Of a DNA stretch of 63,390 nt, positions 51,531-60,254 are shown piece by piece; the stretch's first letter is position 1; each line of letters starts with the position of its first letter. Location: NCBI GenBank assembly GCA_014084085.1, contig NPFB01000097.1, positions 1 to 63,390 of the forward strand, in the 5' to 3' direction. The translations under genes were made by a program, and so were the position numbers. The notes under the pieces are model-generated. The model saw nothing but the letters and a program-made list of their open reading frames with translations, was not told where the DNA came from and did not search any database. The stretch is from Hondaea fermentalgiana. Taxonomy: Eukaryota; Sar; Bigyra; Thraustochytrida; Thraustochytriidae.

Positions 51531-52049
51531 TTACAGCTTGGCGTCGAGATCGCCGTTGCTGCTGACAACGATGCCATCCTCATCCGCGACGAGGACATCG
51601 CCAGGTCTGAAGAGAACTCCGGCGAAACTGACGGGCACGTCGCGAACTCCGGAGCCACGTTTCTCCGTTTTACGCGGAATTGTGCCAATCGCTTTGACGC
51701 CAATGTCGACCTTGGCAATCGCGGCGCTGTCACGAATGCACCCATTTACAACAATACCTTGCCAGCCGTTCTTGGCAGCCTTGATTGCAATTTGGTCTCC
51801 TACAAGAGCGCGCTGCATGGATGCGCCGCCATCGATCACAAGCACTCGGCCCTTGCCATTTTCTGCAACGGCCTCTTTCACCTTGGAATTGTCCTCGAGG
51901 CACTGCACCGTGCTGATGCGCCCACCAAAGGCGACGTGGCCGCCAAAGTCGCGCAGCAGGCCGCCCTGAGCGTACTGCAGTGCATCTTCAAGCTCGTCGC
52001 AGAGGTCTGCCGTCGCAGGAAGCGTGCCGCGCGTATCTGACCCTGCCAT
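51531..52049 (-). CDS. RraA-like / HMG-CHA aldolase family protein
   Basis: 172 residues from the Met at 52049. RraA-fold proteins either bind RNase E (bacterial RraA) or act as class II 4-hydroxy-4-methyl-2-oxoglutarate/oxaloacetate aldolases. Visible: the N-terminal TADLCDEL signature, GDQIAIKAAKNGWQGIVVNG, CIRD with the conserved Arg-Asp pair, VGVKAIG-type IGVKAIGTIPRK, and PVSFAGVLFRPGDVLVADEDG. These residues fit the metal/substrate pocket. In a eukaryote the aldolase or oxaloacetate decarboxylase role is likelier. A Met at 52133 would add 28 residues rich in Arg without acidic residues, fitting a mitochondrial presequence. The frame is open to 52334. Divergent from the PH-like gene. Confidence 0.8.
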   Translation of the reverse strand: MAGSDTRGTLPATADLCDELEDALQYAQGGLLRDFGGHVAFGGRISTVQCLEDNSKVKEAVAENGKGRVLVIDGGASMQRALVGDQIAIKAAKNGWQGIVVNGCIRDSAAIAKVDIGVKAIGTIPRKTEKRGSGVRDVPVSFAGVLFRPGDVLVADEDGIVVSSNGDLDAKL

Positions 52050-52414
52050 TGTGCGAGCGTGTCGGGGCCACCGCAGACGGGGCGCCGGCCAGCTGAGCGG
52101 AAGACTTTTCGCTCGCGTCGCGCCGCGAAGCATCAGCGTCGTGGGTCTATCATTCTCGGACTCTTGCTTTACTTTTGCCGGGCCGTGCGCAGGATAACCG
52201 TAGTCTATTTTGGGGGCCTTCAAATGCACGCGATGCGATGCGATGCGCGGCACGAAAACCAAAACTCCAGGCGGCCGGAGGCAGCGCGTGCAGAAGGCGC
52301 TCGCGAGGGCGGCCAGCGGGAAGGACGAGAGCACGTTCGCGAAGGCTCAGGAGCAGCGGCGACCCGCCAGGCTGCTCGCCTGCTTTGGCGTGACGCCGGC
52401 GCACGAGCGGCGAG
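52050..52414. promoter_or_regulatory. Divergent promoter, RraA-like / PH-like genes
   Basis: 365 bp between the start codons at 52049 and 52415. If the RraA-like gene uses the upstream Met (52133), 281 bp remain. No core promoter element recognised. Confidence 0.4.
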
Positions 52415-54025
52415 ATGGAGGCAGTTGCGTGGCATCTCGCGGGCGACGAGAAGTGGACCTCGGTGTACCTTGTCTGCGGCGACGGCGTCCTGAGCGCGTT
52501 TGAGGAAGAGTCCGGGGAGCCCTCAATTCCGCTCAAGCTTGCAGGTCTCTCGTCGAATGAACTCGAGCTCGGGGGGACCGGAGAGGAAGGCTCTTGCGCA
52601 AGTGCCAGTCTTGGCCCCAACGATTCGGGAGCACCGACCAACTTTGGATTCTCGGTAACTAAAGGTGACGACGTTCGCCTCCGCTTTTGCGCTGCGACCA
52701 AGCAGGATCTCATCAAATGGCGTAAGTCCATCAACGCCGAAGCTGCTAGCGCGAATACCGAGGAGTCAGCCCCAGCACAAGCCAGCGCGTCGGAAACTTC
52801 TGCTGCTGCGCCAGCACCGGCGCCGTTGCCTATGCCGGCGCCTGCTCCATCTGCAGAGTCTTTACAAGCAGAAGCAGGGGGCGTAGACGCCAAACCAGGC
52901 CTTCATCAAAGCGACGATGAAGCTGACAGCCATCGATCTGCGCAAGACGAAGACTCGCAAGGGATCGAGGGCGATCGTAGCGAGGACGACGAGAAAGAGG
53001 AGGAATCAGAAAATGCTGATGAACAACGTCCGAGCGGAAAGGACCTTGACCCTTTTTACAATGCAAACGCGGCAGGAGATAAAACCGAGACGAAGCATGG
53101 AATCGAGGATGAAGCCATTCGAGCTGCTCCTGGCGAGGTTCCGATGAGTGAAAAGGGAGTCCAAGGGTCTGGCGAGAGACCGCAGTTGGAGGCTGATGAT
53201 GAGGGCATCGACAGCCGCACAAATTCTGTGAAACTTGCGAAGGATGACAAGGGTTCTCATTCTGCCAGTATTCCCCCATACGTGGAACCTGTTTCGATTG
53301 GGAGTCAGGATCCGAACGGTATTCAGACGATTGTGATCCACTTTGAGGACACAGAGGTACACATTTCATTTCGCAACCAGCGCGATGTAGACCGCGTCAC
53401 GGTGACAGAGCTCAAGGGGAGTCTCTGTATGAAGCTTAACGCCGAGCCAGACTGCGAGCAGTTCTTGCGACCCAGCGAGCTCGACCTTTTGCTTGGAGCT
53501 GCTGTCCTGCGGGAATACTGGAGCGGGCGCGATTTTGGGCTGCGAGGAGGCTTGCATCTCGATGCGAAGGAACGAAGTAAAATCGGGATGGGTGCGGTGC
53601 CAGGCCCCATGAGTAATGCGCGCCTTGTCGCCCAGCTCAAGATCGGGGCACGAGTCGTTCCTGTGCACTTGAGGGACGGTGAAAAGCCCGAGGATGTTGC
53701 CGAGGGCCTCGCGGAGAGGCTTGGTCTCGACGCTAGTCGGCAATCGTCTCTTCTTTTGGAAATTTACCGGCAAATGAGTGAGCGTGTGTCTTCGGAAAAT
53801 GCAAGCTTACGCAATCAGGTTGGAGAACTCTTGCATCGAGCCAAGGCGCGGCGCGCTGGTGGTCTGAGCGGGCAAGTATCGCAAAGCTCGCAGGAGTCTT
53901 ACGAGGCATTACTGGATCGCGCTGCGCAGCGAATTGAAGCTCTTGAAAAGGACAAGAAACAGCTCTCGGATCAAGTTTTTGAATTACGCCTGGTTAACGC
54001 GGAGCGTCTTGCAAGTCTTCATTAG
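52415..54025 (+). CDS. PH-like domain protein with acidic linker and C-terminal coiled coil
   Basis: 536 residues, family not recognised. The first ~105 residues look like a pleckstrin-homology fold: WTSVYLVCGDGVLSAFE early, then beta-rich FGFSVTKGDDVRLRFCAATKQDLIKWRKSI, the usual final helix with Trp. A long Asp/Glu/Ser/Ala linker (about 110-275) follows. A second folded region (about 285-455) contains IQTIVIHFEDTEVHISF and a ubiquitin-like-looking stretch LKIGARVVPVHLRDGEKPEDVAEGLAERLGL. The last ~90 residues form a coiled coil. No signal peptide or membrane segment. A phosphoinositide- or protein-binding adaptor is a reasonable guess. Start is the first Met, which begins directly upstream of the PH-like strand. 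Confidence 0.65.
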   Translation: MEAVAWHLAGDEKWTSVYLVCGDGVLSAFEEESGEPSIPLKLAGLSSNELELGGTGEEGSCASASLGPNDSGAPTNFGFSVTKGDDVRLRFCAATKQDLIKWRKSINAEAASANTEESAPAQASASETSAAAPAPAPLPMPAPAPSAESLQAEAGGVDAKPGLHQSDDEADSHRSAQDEDSQGIEGDRSEDDEKEEESENADEQRPSGKDLDPFYNANAAGDKTETKHGIEDEAIRAAPGEVPMSEKGVQGSGERPQLEADDEGIDSRTNSVKLAKDDKGSHSASIPPYVEPVSIGSQDPNGIQTIVIHFEDTEVHISFRNQRDVDRVTVTELKGSLCMKLNAEPDCEQFLRPSELDLLLGAAVLREYWSGRDFGLRGGLHLDAKERSKIGMGAVPGPMSNARLVAQLKIGARVVPVHLRDGEKPEDVAEGLAERLGLDASRQSSLLLEIYRQMSERVSSENASLRNQVGELLHRAKARRAGGLSGQVSQSSQESYEALLDRAAQRIEALEKDKKQLSDQVFELRLVNAERLASLH

Positions 54026-54204
54026 CAAATCCTCAAACCGAATTTCCAAAATTTGTAGTAAAGTTGCGTGTCCCTCGACAACTCCGTGTCTCAGTTCGTG
54101 CTGACGCCTTTTCGGCTCCCATTTTACAAGTGTAGTTAGAAGTAAACACAAACGAACATGAAATCATCCGGTTACGCTGCACGGTCGTGCGTGCAGAGTA
54201 TCTT

Positions 54205-55704
54205 TTACATGGATTCCAGGAGGAAGGAGAGGCCAAAGTCGTTCCCTTTGTTTGAACCAGCAAGGCCTGAAGGGTTTTTATCAGGATTTAGTGGCGATGT
54301 AGCTTGGGGGCTTGACGGCGACAAGCCTGCTGCGATAGGGCTAGCCCCTTCCGTTCCGCTTTGGCCTATTCGTGCACCCAAAGGCTGTTCTGATGCTGTC
54401 TGTGGAAAGAGCTGGTCTTGGAGCACCGCAAAAACTTGATCCTGCTCAAGAAGGCGTTCGAGCACCTTGCGGCGGTCAAGAGCCGTGAACTGGGCGTGTT
54501 GGATGATGTGAGCTTCCCGCGCCTGAAGGTCGAGCGACTGCTCGGTGTGGGTCGCTGGGGAATCCGGGATGGCCTTTTTCGACTGCGCGCGCTTGGCGCG
54601 ATCTCTGCGTCGCAATATATCTTTTTTGACATCCTCGACACACTTGGCAAAAAGATCCTGGAGGTCCGAACGCTCTGTGCGCTCGAGGACAATCTGCGCG
54701 CGCAGATCTCGAAGCTGCTCTTTCTCACGGCCAAGTTGCTCCCGGAGCTGTCGGATTTGGCGCTTGGCCTGCCCGCTCGCCGCAAGTGCTTCTGCGCTTG
54801 GCTTCGACCTATTGTCGAGATGCCCGTGCGAATTATTGCTGTTGTTATTGTTATTGTCGCTCATGACCAGCTCTTCAGTGCCAAAGATGCCCTTTTCTTC
54901 ATCAAAGAGACTCTTTTGTGAACCAGATCGCTCGTAGGAAGGCGTATTGTAGAACCCTGCGCTTGACTTCGAATGCGTGTTGGTGCGGTCCCCGGGTCCC
55001 GAGGAGCGCGCAAGATGGTCCTGCGATTGGCTATTACGAATGGGCGGAGCAAGTTGAGAACGCGCAGGTGACGGCCCAGCCTCGATGGCGAGCATTTGCG
55101 TTGAAACACGGTTGCCTGAAGCGTCGACGCCAAGGTGCATTTCGAGCTCTGTTCGCAGCAGCTTGTTTTGTCTTTTCGCAGACTTGAGCTGGTTCTCGAG
55201 CCACACGCGGTCTTCATCGACAGAATCGAGTTTTTCCTCCATGAATTTGATTTCCTTCTTCATGGAAGTAGCATAGGCATCGAGGCGAAGGGCTTCTTTG
55301 CGAAACCAGTCGCGTTCCTGCGTGAGTTGCTTAATTTTTTCATCGCGCTGAAGCTCTAGCTCTGCATTTTGTACCTTTGTGCGCAATTCTTGGAGCTCCT
55401 TTTGCACATTGTACATGTGGGCACGATAGGCGGATAAGAACTCGGACTCTTGTTTCTTGAGAACGTCCGATACCTTGTCTGAAAGTGAGCCGACGACGCT
55501 GCTGAGCTGATGGTGAAGGTCCTGCACTCTGCCCATGCCACCGACGGTGGCAACAAGAGCTTGTCGCGCCTCTGTTGCAGCCATGTTGATGGTGGTGTCA
55601 TCGCCGTCATTGCCTCGCAAAGAGGTGATAAAGGTGTCTTTGTTGAGATCCAAGTTGCTCCCGGACGAGGCCATGACCGCGTTATTTTCCTCACCTTCCC
55701 CCAT
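54205..55704 (-). CDS. Coiled-coil protein (possibly ciliary or centriolar)
   Basis: 499 residues with two long coiled-coil regions (about 75-195 and 310-370). The first contains RDWFRKEALRLDAYATSMKKE and WLENQLKSAKRQNKLLRTELE; the second ERTERSDLQDLFAKCVEDVKKDILRRR. These phrases recall eukaryotic ciliary/centrosomal coiled-coil proteins, but I cannot name the family. The middle (about 200-300) is Ser/Asn-rich and disordered with a run of Asn. The C-terminal ~100 residues are Ser/Pro-rich. It starts 149 bp from the divergent ARL6-like gene, which, if ARL6-related, would also be ciliary. Start is the first Met (55704). Confidence 0.6.
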   Translation of the reverse strand: MGEGEENNAVMASSGSNLDLNKDTFITSLRGNDGDDTTINMAATEARQALVATVGGMGRVQDLHHQLSSVVGSLSDKVSDVLKKQESEFLSAYRAHMYNVQKELQELRTKVQNAELELQRDEKIKQLTQERDWFRKEALRLDAYATSMKKEIKFMEEKLDSVDEDRVWLENQLKSAKRQNKLLRTELEMHLGVDASGNRVSTQMLAIEAGPSPARSQLAPPIRNSQSQDHLARSSGPGDRTNTHSKSSAGFYNTPSYERSGSQKSLFDEEKGIFGTEELVMSDNNNNNSNNSHGHLDNRSKPSAEALAASGQAKRQIRQLREQLGREKEQLRDLRAQIVLERTERSDLQDLFAKCVEDVKKDILRRRDRAKRAQSKKAIPDSPATHTEQSLDLQAREAHIIQHAQFTALDRRKVLERLLEQDQVFAVLQDQLFPQTASEQPLGARIGQSGTEGASPIAAGLSPSSPQATSPLNPDKNPSGLAGSNKGNDFGLSFLLESM

Positions 55705-55853
55705 TTTGAGCTGTCGCTCGTTCGCGAATCGGCCAAACAGATAGCTAGCTAGTTAGCTAGCTAGCCAGCCAACCAGCGAGCGAGCCAGCCAGCCAGCGAG
55801 CCTGTCTCGACGCGCGCCCTTTTCTCGTTCAGATCGTCTCACGCGCTGCGATA
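55705..55853. promoter_or_regulatory. Bidirectional promoter with AGCT/CAGC tetranucleotides
   Basis: 149 bp between the divergent starts at 55704 and 55854. Positions 55741-55800 are almost wholly short tetranucleotide phrases (TAGCTAGC, CAGC, GAGC). Confidence 0.5.
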
Positions 55854-57761
55854 ATGACAGGAGCCGCCGGCCCTTTGTTTTCCTGCTTTGGCCGGGCGAA
55901 CGATTCGTCCCTTGCGGACGACCTTGTGCGCGTTGTTGATGGCGAGCACGTCTATGAGGAGGAGCACAAGAGCAAGTGGTCACCTCGCCGGTGCGTACCC
56001 ATTCACGACGCCCATTGTAGAAATAGTGTAGAATGTCATTAGTCATTCTTTAGGCTCAGAGAGGTAGGTCACCTGTGTGATCGTGAGGCAAGTTTTCAGA
56101 GATCCGTTGGACCCATTGATAGACCTGTTATGTACGTAGTAGTAGTATTGGGCGCTCTCGATGGGACGAACGCAAGGCAGCCAAGTCACAGACAGTCTAT
56201 AATTGGGCTTGCGGGCGTGTTTTGCTCGCACGCGACCGGACCGCGTTTGCGCGTCTCGCCCAGCGGACAGCGGTGTACGGCACAGCACGCTCGTGAGGCA
56301 CGGTGAGACGAGGTCTCTGCAAATGGTGCGCCAAGCATCATCTTTTCGTACGAAGCGGGCGTCCACCACATCAACGGCGGCTAGCGTGCAGTTCGCCGAC
56401 GAAGAGGATGGGCCTGCAGAGGAAGACGTTTCTTCGCGCATGGAAAAGGGTCTTTTGAGCCACGAGGAATCGCGCAAGGCAAGGGGTCAGAAGGGTTATA
56501 CAAAGGAAGAAACGAGGATTGCCGGGTTCTCCGGACGCTGCAGTGAGTCCGCGTACGCAGCAAGACTTCACTGCGAGAGTCTTTGCGATGTGACGGCATG
56601 GCGTTCTCTTGACAGACTTGTCTTTGCATTTCGTTCGACGCAGTATCAGGACCTTGTTATTTCTCTCGTGTCGCTTGTCATGACGTGGAGGCTCGGTAAT
56701 CAGTACGAACGAAAGGATGTCCAGATCCCCGTTGTTTCGATGCTCATTAGCTGTAAGTTGGAGCAACGAACTTGTTTTCGAGTAGGAGGCGAAGAGAAAG
56801 GAGGTAGAAGAAAGAGGGGAAACCTCCTATTGTTTTCCTCTTTATTTTCTTCTTTTCCTTCTTCATCTTCTCCGTCTTCTTTATGTTCGTAAACTGACTT
56901 GGGTTTAAATACATGTGTGTAGTACTGAGCGTACCCGTGCCTCTGGCGGGAATTTCAGCGAGTTTCGGTCTTCGACAGTTGACTATTCAAGCTGTTGCGA
57001 TCTTTGCAGTGTTTACCAAGCTCGTATACTCGAGTCTTTTGCTTTGGTATCTGCAAGAGAACACGAGCGTAGGCCCAGAGGTGATTTTTCCAGAAACGGT
57101 GCTTGCAGCGCTGCGAATTGCAATCGGGCTTCTCATCGTTCTGTTTGGGACTCTTGCAAGCAGCAAGATTGCGCGCATGAAGCGACAACGTAAAACGGTG
57201 TTGCTCATCGGTCTCGATGGGCATGGCAAGTCTCTTTTGGTAGATACTGCGCTGTCGAGCAAGGCAAGTCGTGGGGGGCGCAAGGGTGCGCTGTCGCGAG
57301 GCGAATGGGAGATCAACCCAACCGCAGGACTGCGCATGCACGAGCTACGCAAGTTTGACTCGTTTTGGAGAATATGGGACATGTCCGGGAACGGCCGTGG
57401 ACGTGCGCTTTGGCCCTTTTATTATGGAAGTGTGGACGCGATCTTTTTCGTGATTGACGCCTCGGACCTCACGCGCTTGGGTGTGGCGAAGCGGGAGTTT
57501 TTGCGCATGGCGGAACACGCCGATGTTCGTCGTAAGGCGCCGGCGCTTGTTATTATTCTCAACAAGACGGACTTGCCCGAGACGGGACGCAGCGGAGAGC
57601 CGTCGCGGATCACGAGTTCGCAGATCCGGGAGCTCTTGCGTTTCGATACCCTTTCTAAACACTTTAAGCTGCACGTGCAGTCTGCCTCCGCGCTGCAAGG
57701 CTTCGGTATGGACGACGCTCTTCAGTGGCTCACGAATCACCTCGTCCCGATGGGCCACTAA
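55854..57761 (+). CDS. Multi-pass membrane protein fused to an ARL6-like GTPase, three exons
   Basis: Exons 55854-55990, 56286-56752 and 56923-57761 (acceptor 56270 instead of 56285 also keeps frame), giving 480 or 485 residues. Introns: donor GTGCGT at 55991 and donor GTAAGT at 56753, with the second acceptor ending at 56922. The N-terminal third is hydrophilic. Then four hydrophobic stretches: DLVISLVSLVMTW, one spanning the exon 2/3 junction (VVSMLISLLSVPVPLAGI), AVAIFAVFTKLVYSSLLLW and LAALRIAIGLLIVLFGTLA. Without a break a small GTPase follows: G1 GLDGHGKS (57210-57233), G3 WDMSGNGRGRALWPFYY, G4 NKTDL, G5-like SAS. 'DMSG-x-GR-R-LW--YY' and 'VIDASD-R--VAKREF' resemble ARL6/BBS3. The switch-2 Gln is Asn. 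AATAAA at 57794-57799 is a candidate poly(A) signal. Confidence 0.72.
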
Positions 57762-59190
57762 CCAACTCGAACCAAGAAAGCCTTGCCTGAACCAATAAAA
57801 TCTTCCCTGTCCTTTTAGAATGTAGTAGACTAGACGCGGACCAGACTTTGTGACAACTTCGAGTCTGGCTGGCAACTCTTCTCTGCTCAGCTTTTGATTT
57901 TTTGCCTTGGGTATAGTAGTAGGCCTATGCAAAAGAAAAGGGTGTGTGTTTGTTTGCGTGTGCGTGTGCGTTTGCGTGTGCGTAGAGGGGTGGGGGCGGG
58001 CAGAATGTAGATGACGTGATTTGAGCGCACACCCACGTGCACAATCAATCAACAAGCATCCAGCAAGTGCTATGGGACGGAATTTCGAGTGGCGACGACA
58101 AAATGGCAGAGACTTCCTTTGCACTCACCATCGGCTCCAGCCGCGCGTCGCCGGCATGTCGTCAGTCGATCAACAGAAAGGGAAAACGAAGAAAAGGCCA
58201 CCCATCCATCCACCCACCCTCCCGCCCACGGCAATCGACTAACGCAGCGTGCAGTGACGAATTGCACACAAAGGCGAGCCTCTCCCACTCCGCAGACCCA
58301 CGGCCACGCAGAGCCAGCGTTCTCACGTCAAAATACCACCGTTCGAGCTCACCCGCTCACCCGCTCACACAAGCACTGTCACTCAAATCAAAATCTACTG
58401 CGTCCCACGCAAACAAACAAACAAACAAACTCGCCCGACAAGCGAAGCGAGGCGAGGCGCATCCCGTCTCCTCTCCCCGCTCGACTCGGCTCGACTCGGA
58501 CCGAAGGCCGCGAGAGGCCATCCGCGAGACCTGGCAGCTGCAGGCAGACCAGGACCGCGCGGCCCCGCCATGCTCCCGCGCGGCCTGCGCCGCCGCCGCT
58601 GCGACCGAGGCGGACCTCGCCGCGCGCGCACACCCCGCACACACCCCTCCCGCAGCACACACCCCCTCCGTCATCGGCGCGCGCGCGTCGCCCGGGGGGC
58701 CCTCGGTGACGGCCGTCTGGAGGTGGCCAGCTCAGGGAGCTGCGGTTCCGCTGCCCCTCGCGCCTCTGGGGAGCGCGCGGGTGCGGGTCGGTATGATTGC
58801 TCAGTGGAGGAGACCCCGCAGCGTATCTGTATCTTTGGGCATTGTATCGAACAGGTCATAAGAATGATCCCGCAGCCGCCACAACTGCGATATCGACGAC
58901 CTAAATATCGACGTTACGAGCTCAGTGGAGGAATTAGACAGTGGAGTGCCACCGGGCGTGTCGCTGCGGGAGAGTACAGGCGGTACAGCCCGTCCAAAGC
59001 GTTGGCTTGAGTAAACTAAAAAGCACAGTGGAGGAAAGTGGTGCGGGCTCCTTCGCTGCGGAGGATTGCTCTCTGGCCTCCACTGAGAGCAAATCATTCT
59101 CCCGCGTCCACGTCGGGCAGACCCACTTCGATCTACTTGTAAAGACCGCCGACTTCAAGTACTTCGCCGCCGTCTACTTTTCTCGCCACC
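57762..59190. other. Intergenic region upstream of cofilin
   Basis: About 1.4 kb. Contains AATAAA (57794), a GTGTGCGT stretch (57940-57985), a (CAAA)n tract (58410-58430) and a GC-rich block (58540-58700). The right third carries repeated CAGTGGAGGA motifs (58802, 58923, 59026; inverted at 59077). Likely cofilin promoter and 5' leader. Confidence 0.5.
58802..59085. repeat. CAGTGGAGG(A) motif, three direct copies and one inverted
   Basis: CAGTGGAGGA occurs exactly at 58802-58811, 58923-58932 and 59026-59035. The complement CCTCCACTG is at 59077-59085. The last two could pair as a 9-bp stem with a 42-base loop. Confidence 0.75.
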
Positions 59191-60254
59191 ATGGTACGTT
59201 GTCCTCGGCCTTGTGCTGTCACGCTCTGCCGGCTCCGGGCGAGCGCCCGCCGCTCGTGCGCGAGCCCAGGTCTGCGCCGGAGCGAGCGAGGGAGCTCGCG
59301 AGCGCGGGTGTGCGATGCAGGCACGCTTACCAGGTGAATGAATATCCAGGCGGGCAGGCTGGCAGCGCGGCAGCGCTGGCCGGCTTCTCTCTCGCCCTCT
59401 TGTGCAGAGCGCGCGTGAAGTGCTGTTGGTTTACCCTCTGCGTACTCGGGCCCGCCTCTGGATCACGCTCTTTTGCGTGCGTCGCGCTGCGCGCGGGCTC
59501 GGTCTCGCTCCCTTCTGTCTCGCTCAGTCGGAGCAGAATAAACTGTCCCTGAGACTCGATGTGCATTCGCCTCCTATGACTAAAGGCTGCGGAAGCTTCG
59601 TTCGTCATGTATGTTGTCTGTGGCTCGTTCGCACGTTGACAGGCGGACGACGACAACGACGACGCCGGCGACAAGAAAAGAAAAGAGAGTCGGGAGCGAG
59701 ACGTGCATGGAGAGCGGGAAATCTGGGTTGCCTTGCGTTGGACGTGTTTCGATGGACTGACAAACTTACCTTTTTGTTTTATCGCTTATTGTTTGTGATT
59801 GACTTTCGCGATCACTGCGCAGTCGGGCATCACCGCTGAGGAGAATTGCGTTACGGAGTTCAACAAGTTCAAGCTCCAGAACAGCCACAAGGACGCGAAG
59901 CGCCGCTACCTTGTCTTCCGCATCGTCGGCGAGAAGATCGAGCTCACCGACGAAGGCCCGGAGGACAAGACGTGGGAGGACTTTATCGAGGAGCTTTCTA
60001 AAGATGAGAAGGACGGCGCCTACGGTCTCTTTGACTTCCACACCGAGGGCCCGGACGGCCGCATTCTGCAGAAGATTATTTTCGTTGCGTGGACCCCCGA
60101 CTCCCTCCCCATTAAGGCCAAGATGCTTTACGGCTCCTCGCGTGAGTCTTTCAAGTCCGAGCTTGGCTCAGGCATTGCCTACGTGATCCAGGCTACCGAC
60201 GTGTCTGATGTCGACGAGGCCGAAGTCACGGAGATGGTTGTCAAGGGCCGCTAA
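59191..60254 (+). CDS. ADF/cofilin, two exons with intron after the start codon
   Basis: Exon 1 is ATG only within the coding region (59191-59193, context CGCCACCATG); the donor GTACGT follows at 59194. Exon 2 is 59823-60254 after the acceptor CACTGCGCAG. The product is 144 residues: MSGITAEENCVTEFNKFKLQ, then RRYLVFRIVGEKIELTD, YGLFDFHTEGPDGR, KIIFVAWTPDSLPIKAKMLYGSSRESFKSELG and a C-terminal VIQATDVSDVDEAEV. The WTPD...K-x-KM-Y-x-S motif forms the long actin-binding helix and K-x-K-M actin contact; Ser2 is in the position of the regulatory phosphoserine. It depolymerises and severs actin filaments in the cytoplasm. Codon use is strongly biased, as expected for an abundant protein. Confidence 0.93.
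59194..59822 (+). other. Cofilin intron directly after ATG
   Basis: 629 nt, donor GTACGT, acceptor TGCGCAG. Phase 0 immediately after the initiator codon. Confidence 0.85.

Noticed and set aside
56543..56615. Candidate 73-nt intron in exon 2 of the ARL6-like gene
   Set aside because: The splice sites look acceptable, but removing 73 nt breaks the frame and reaches a stop; the unspliced reading continues into the membrane segments.
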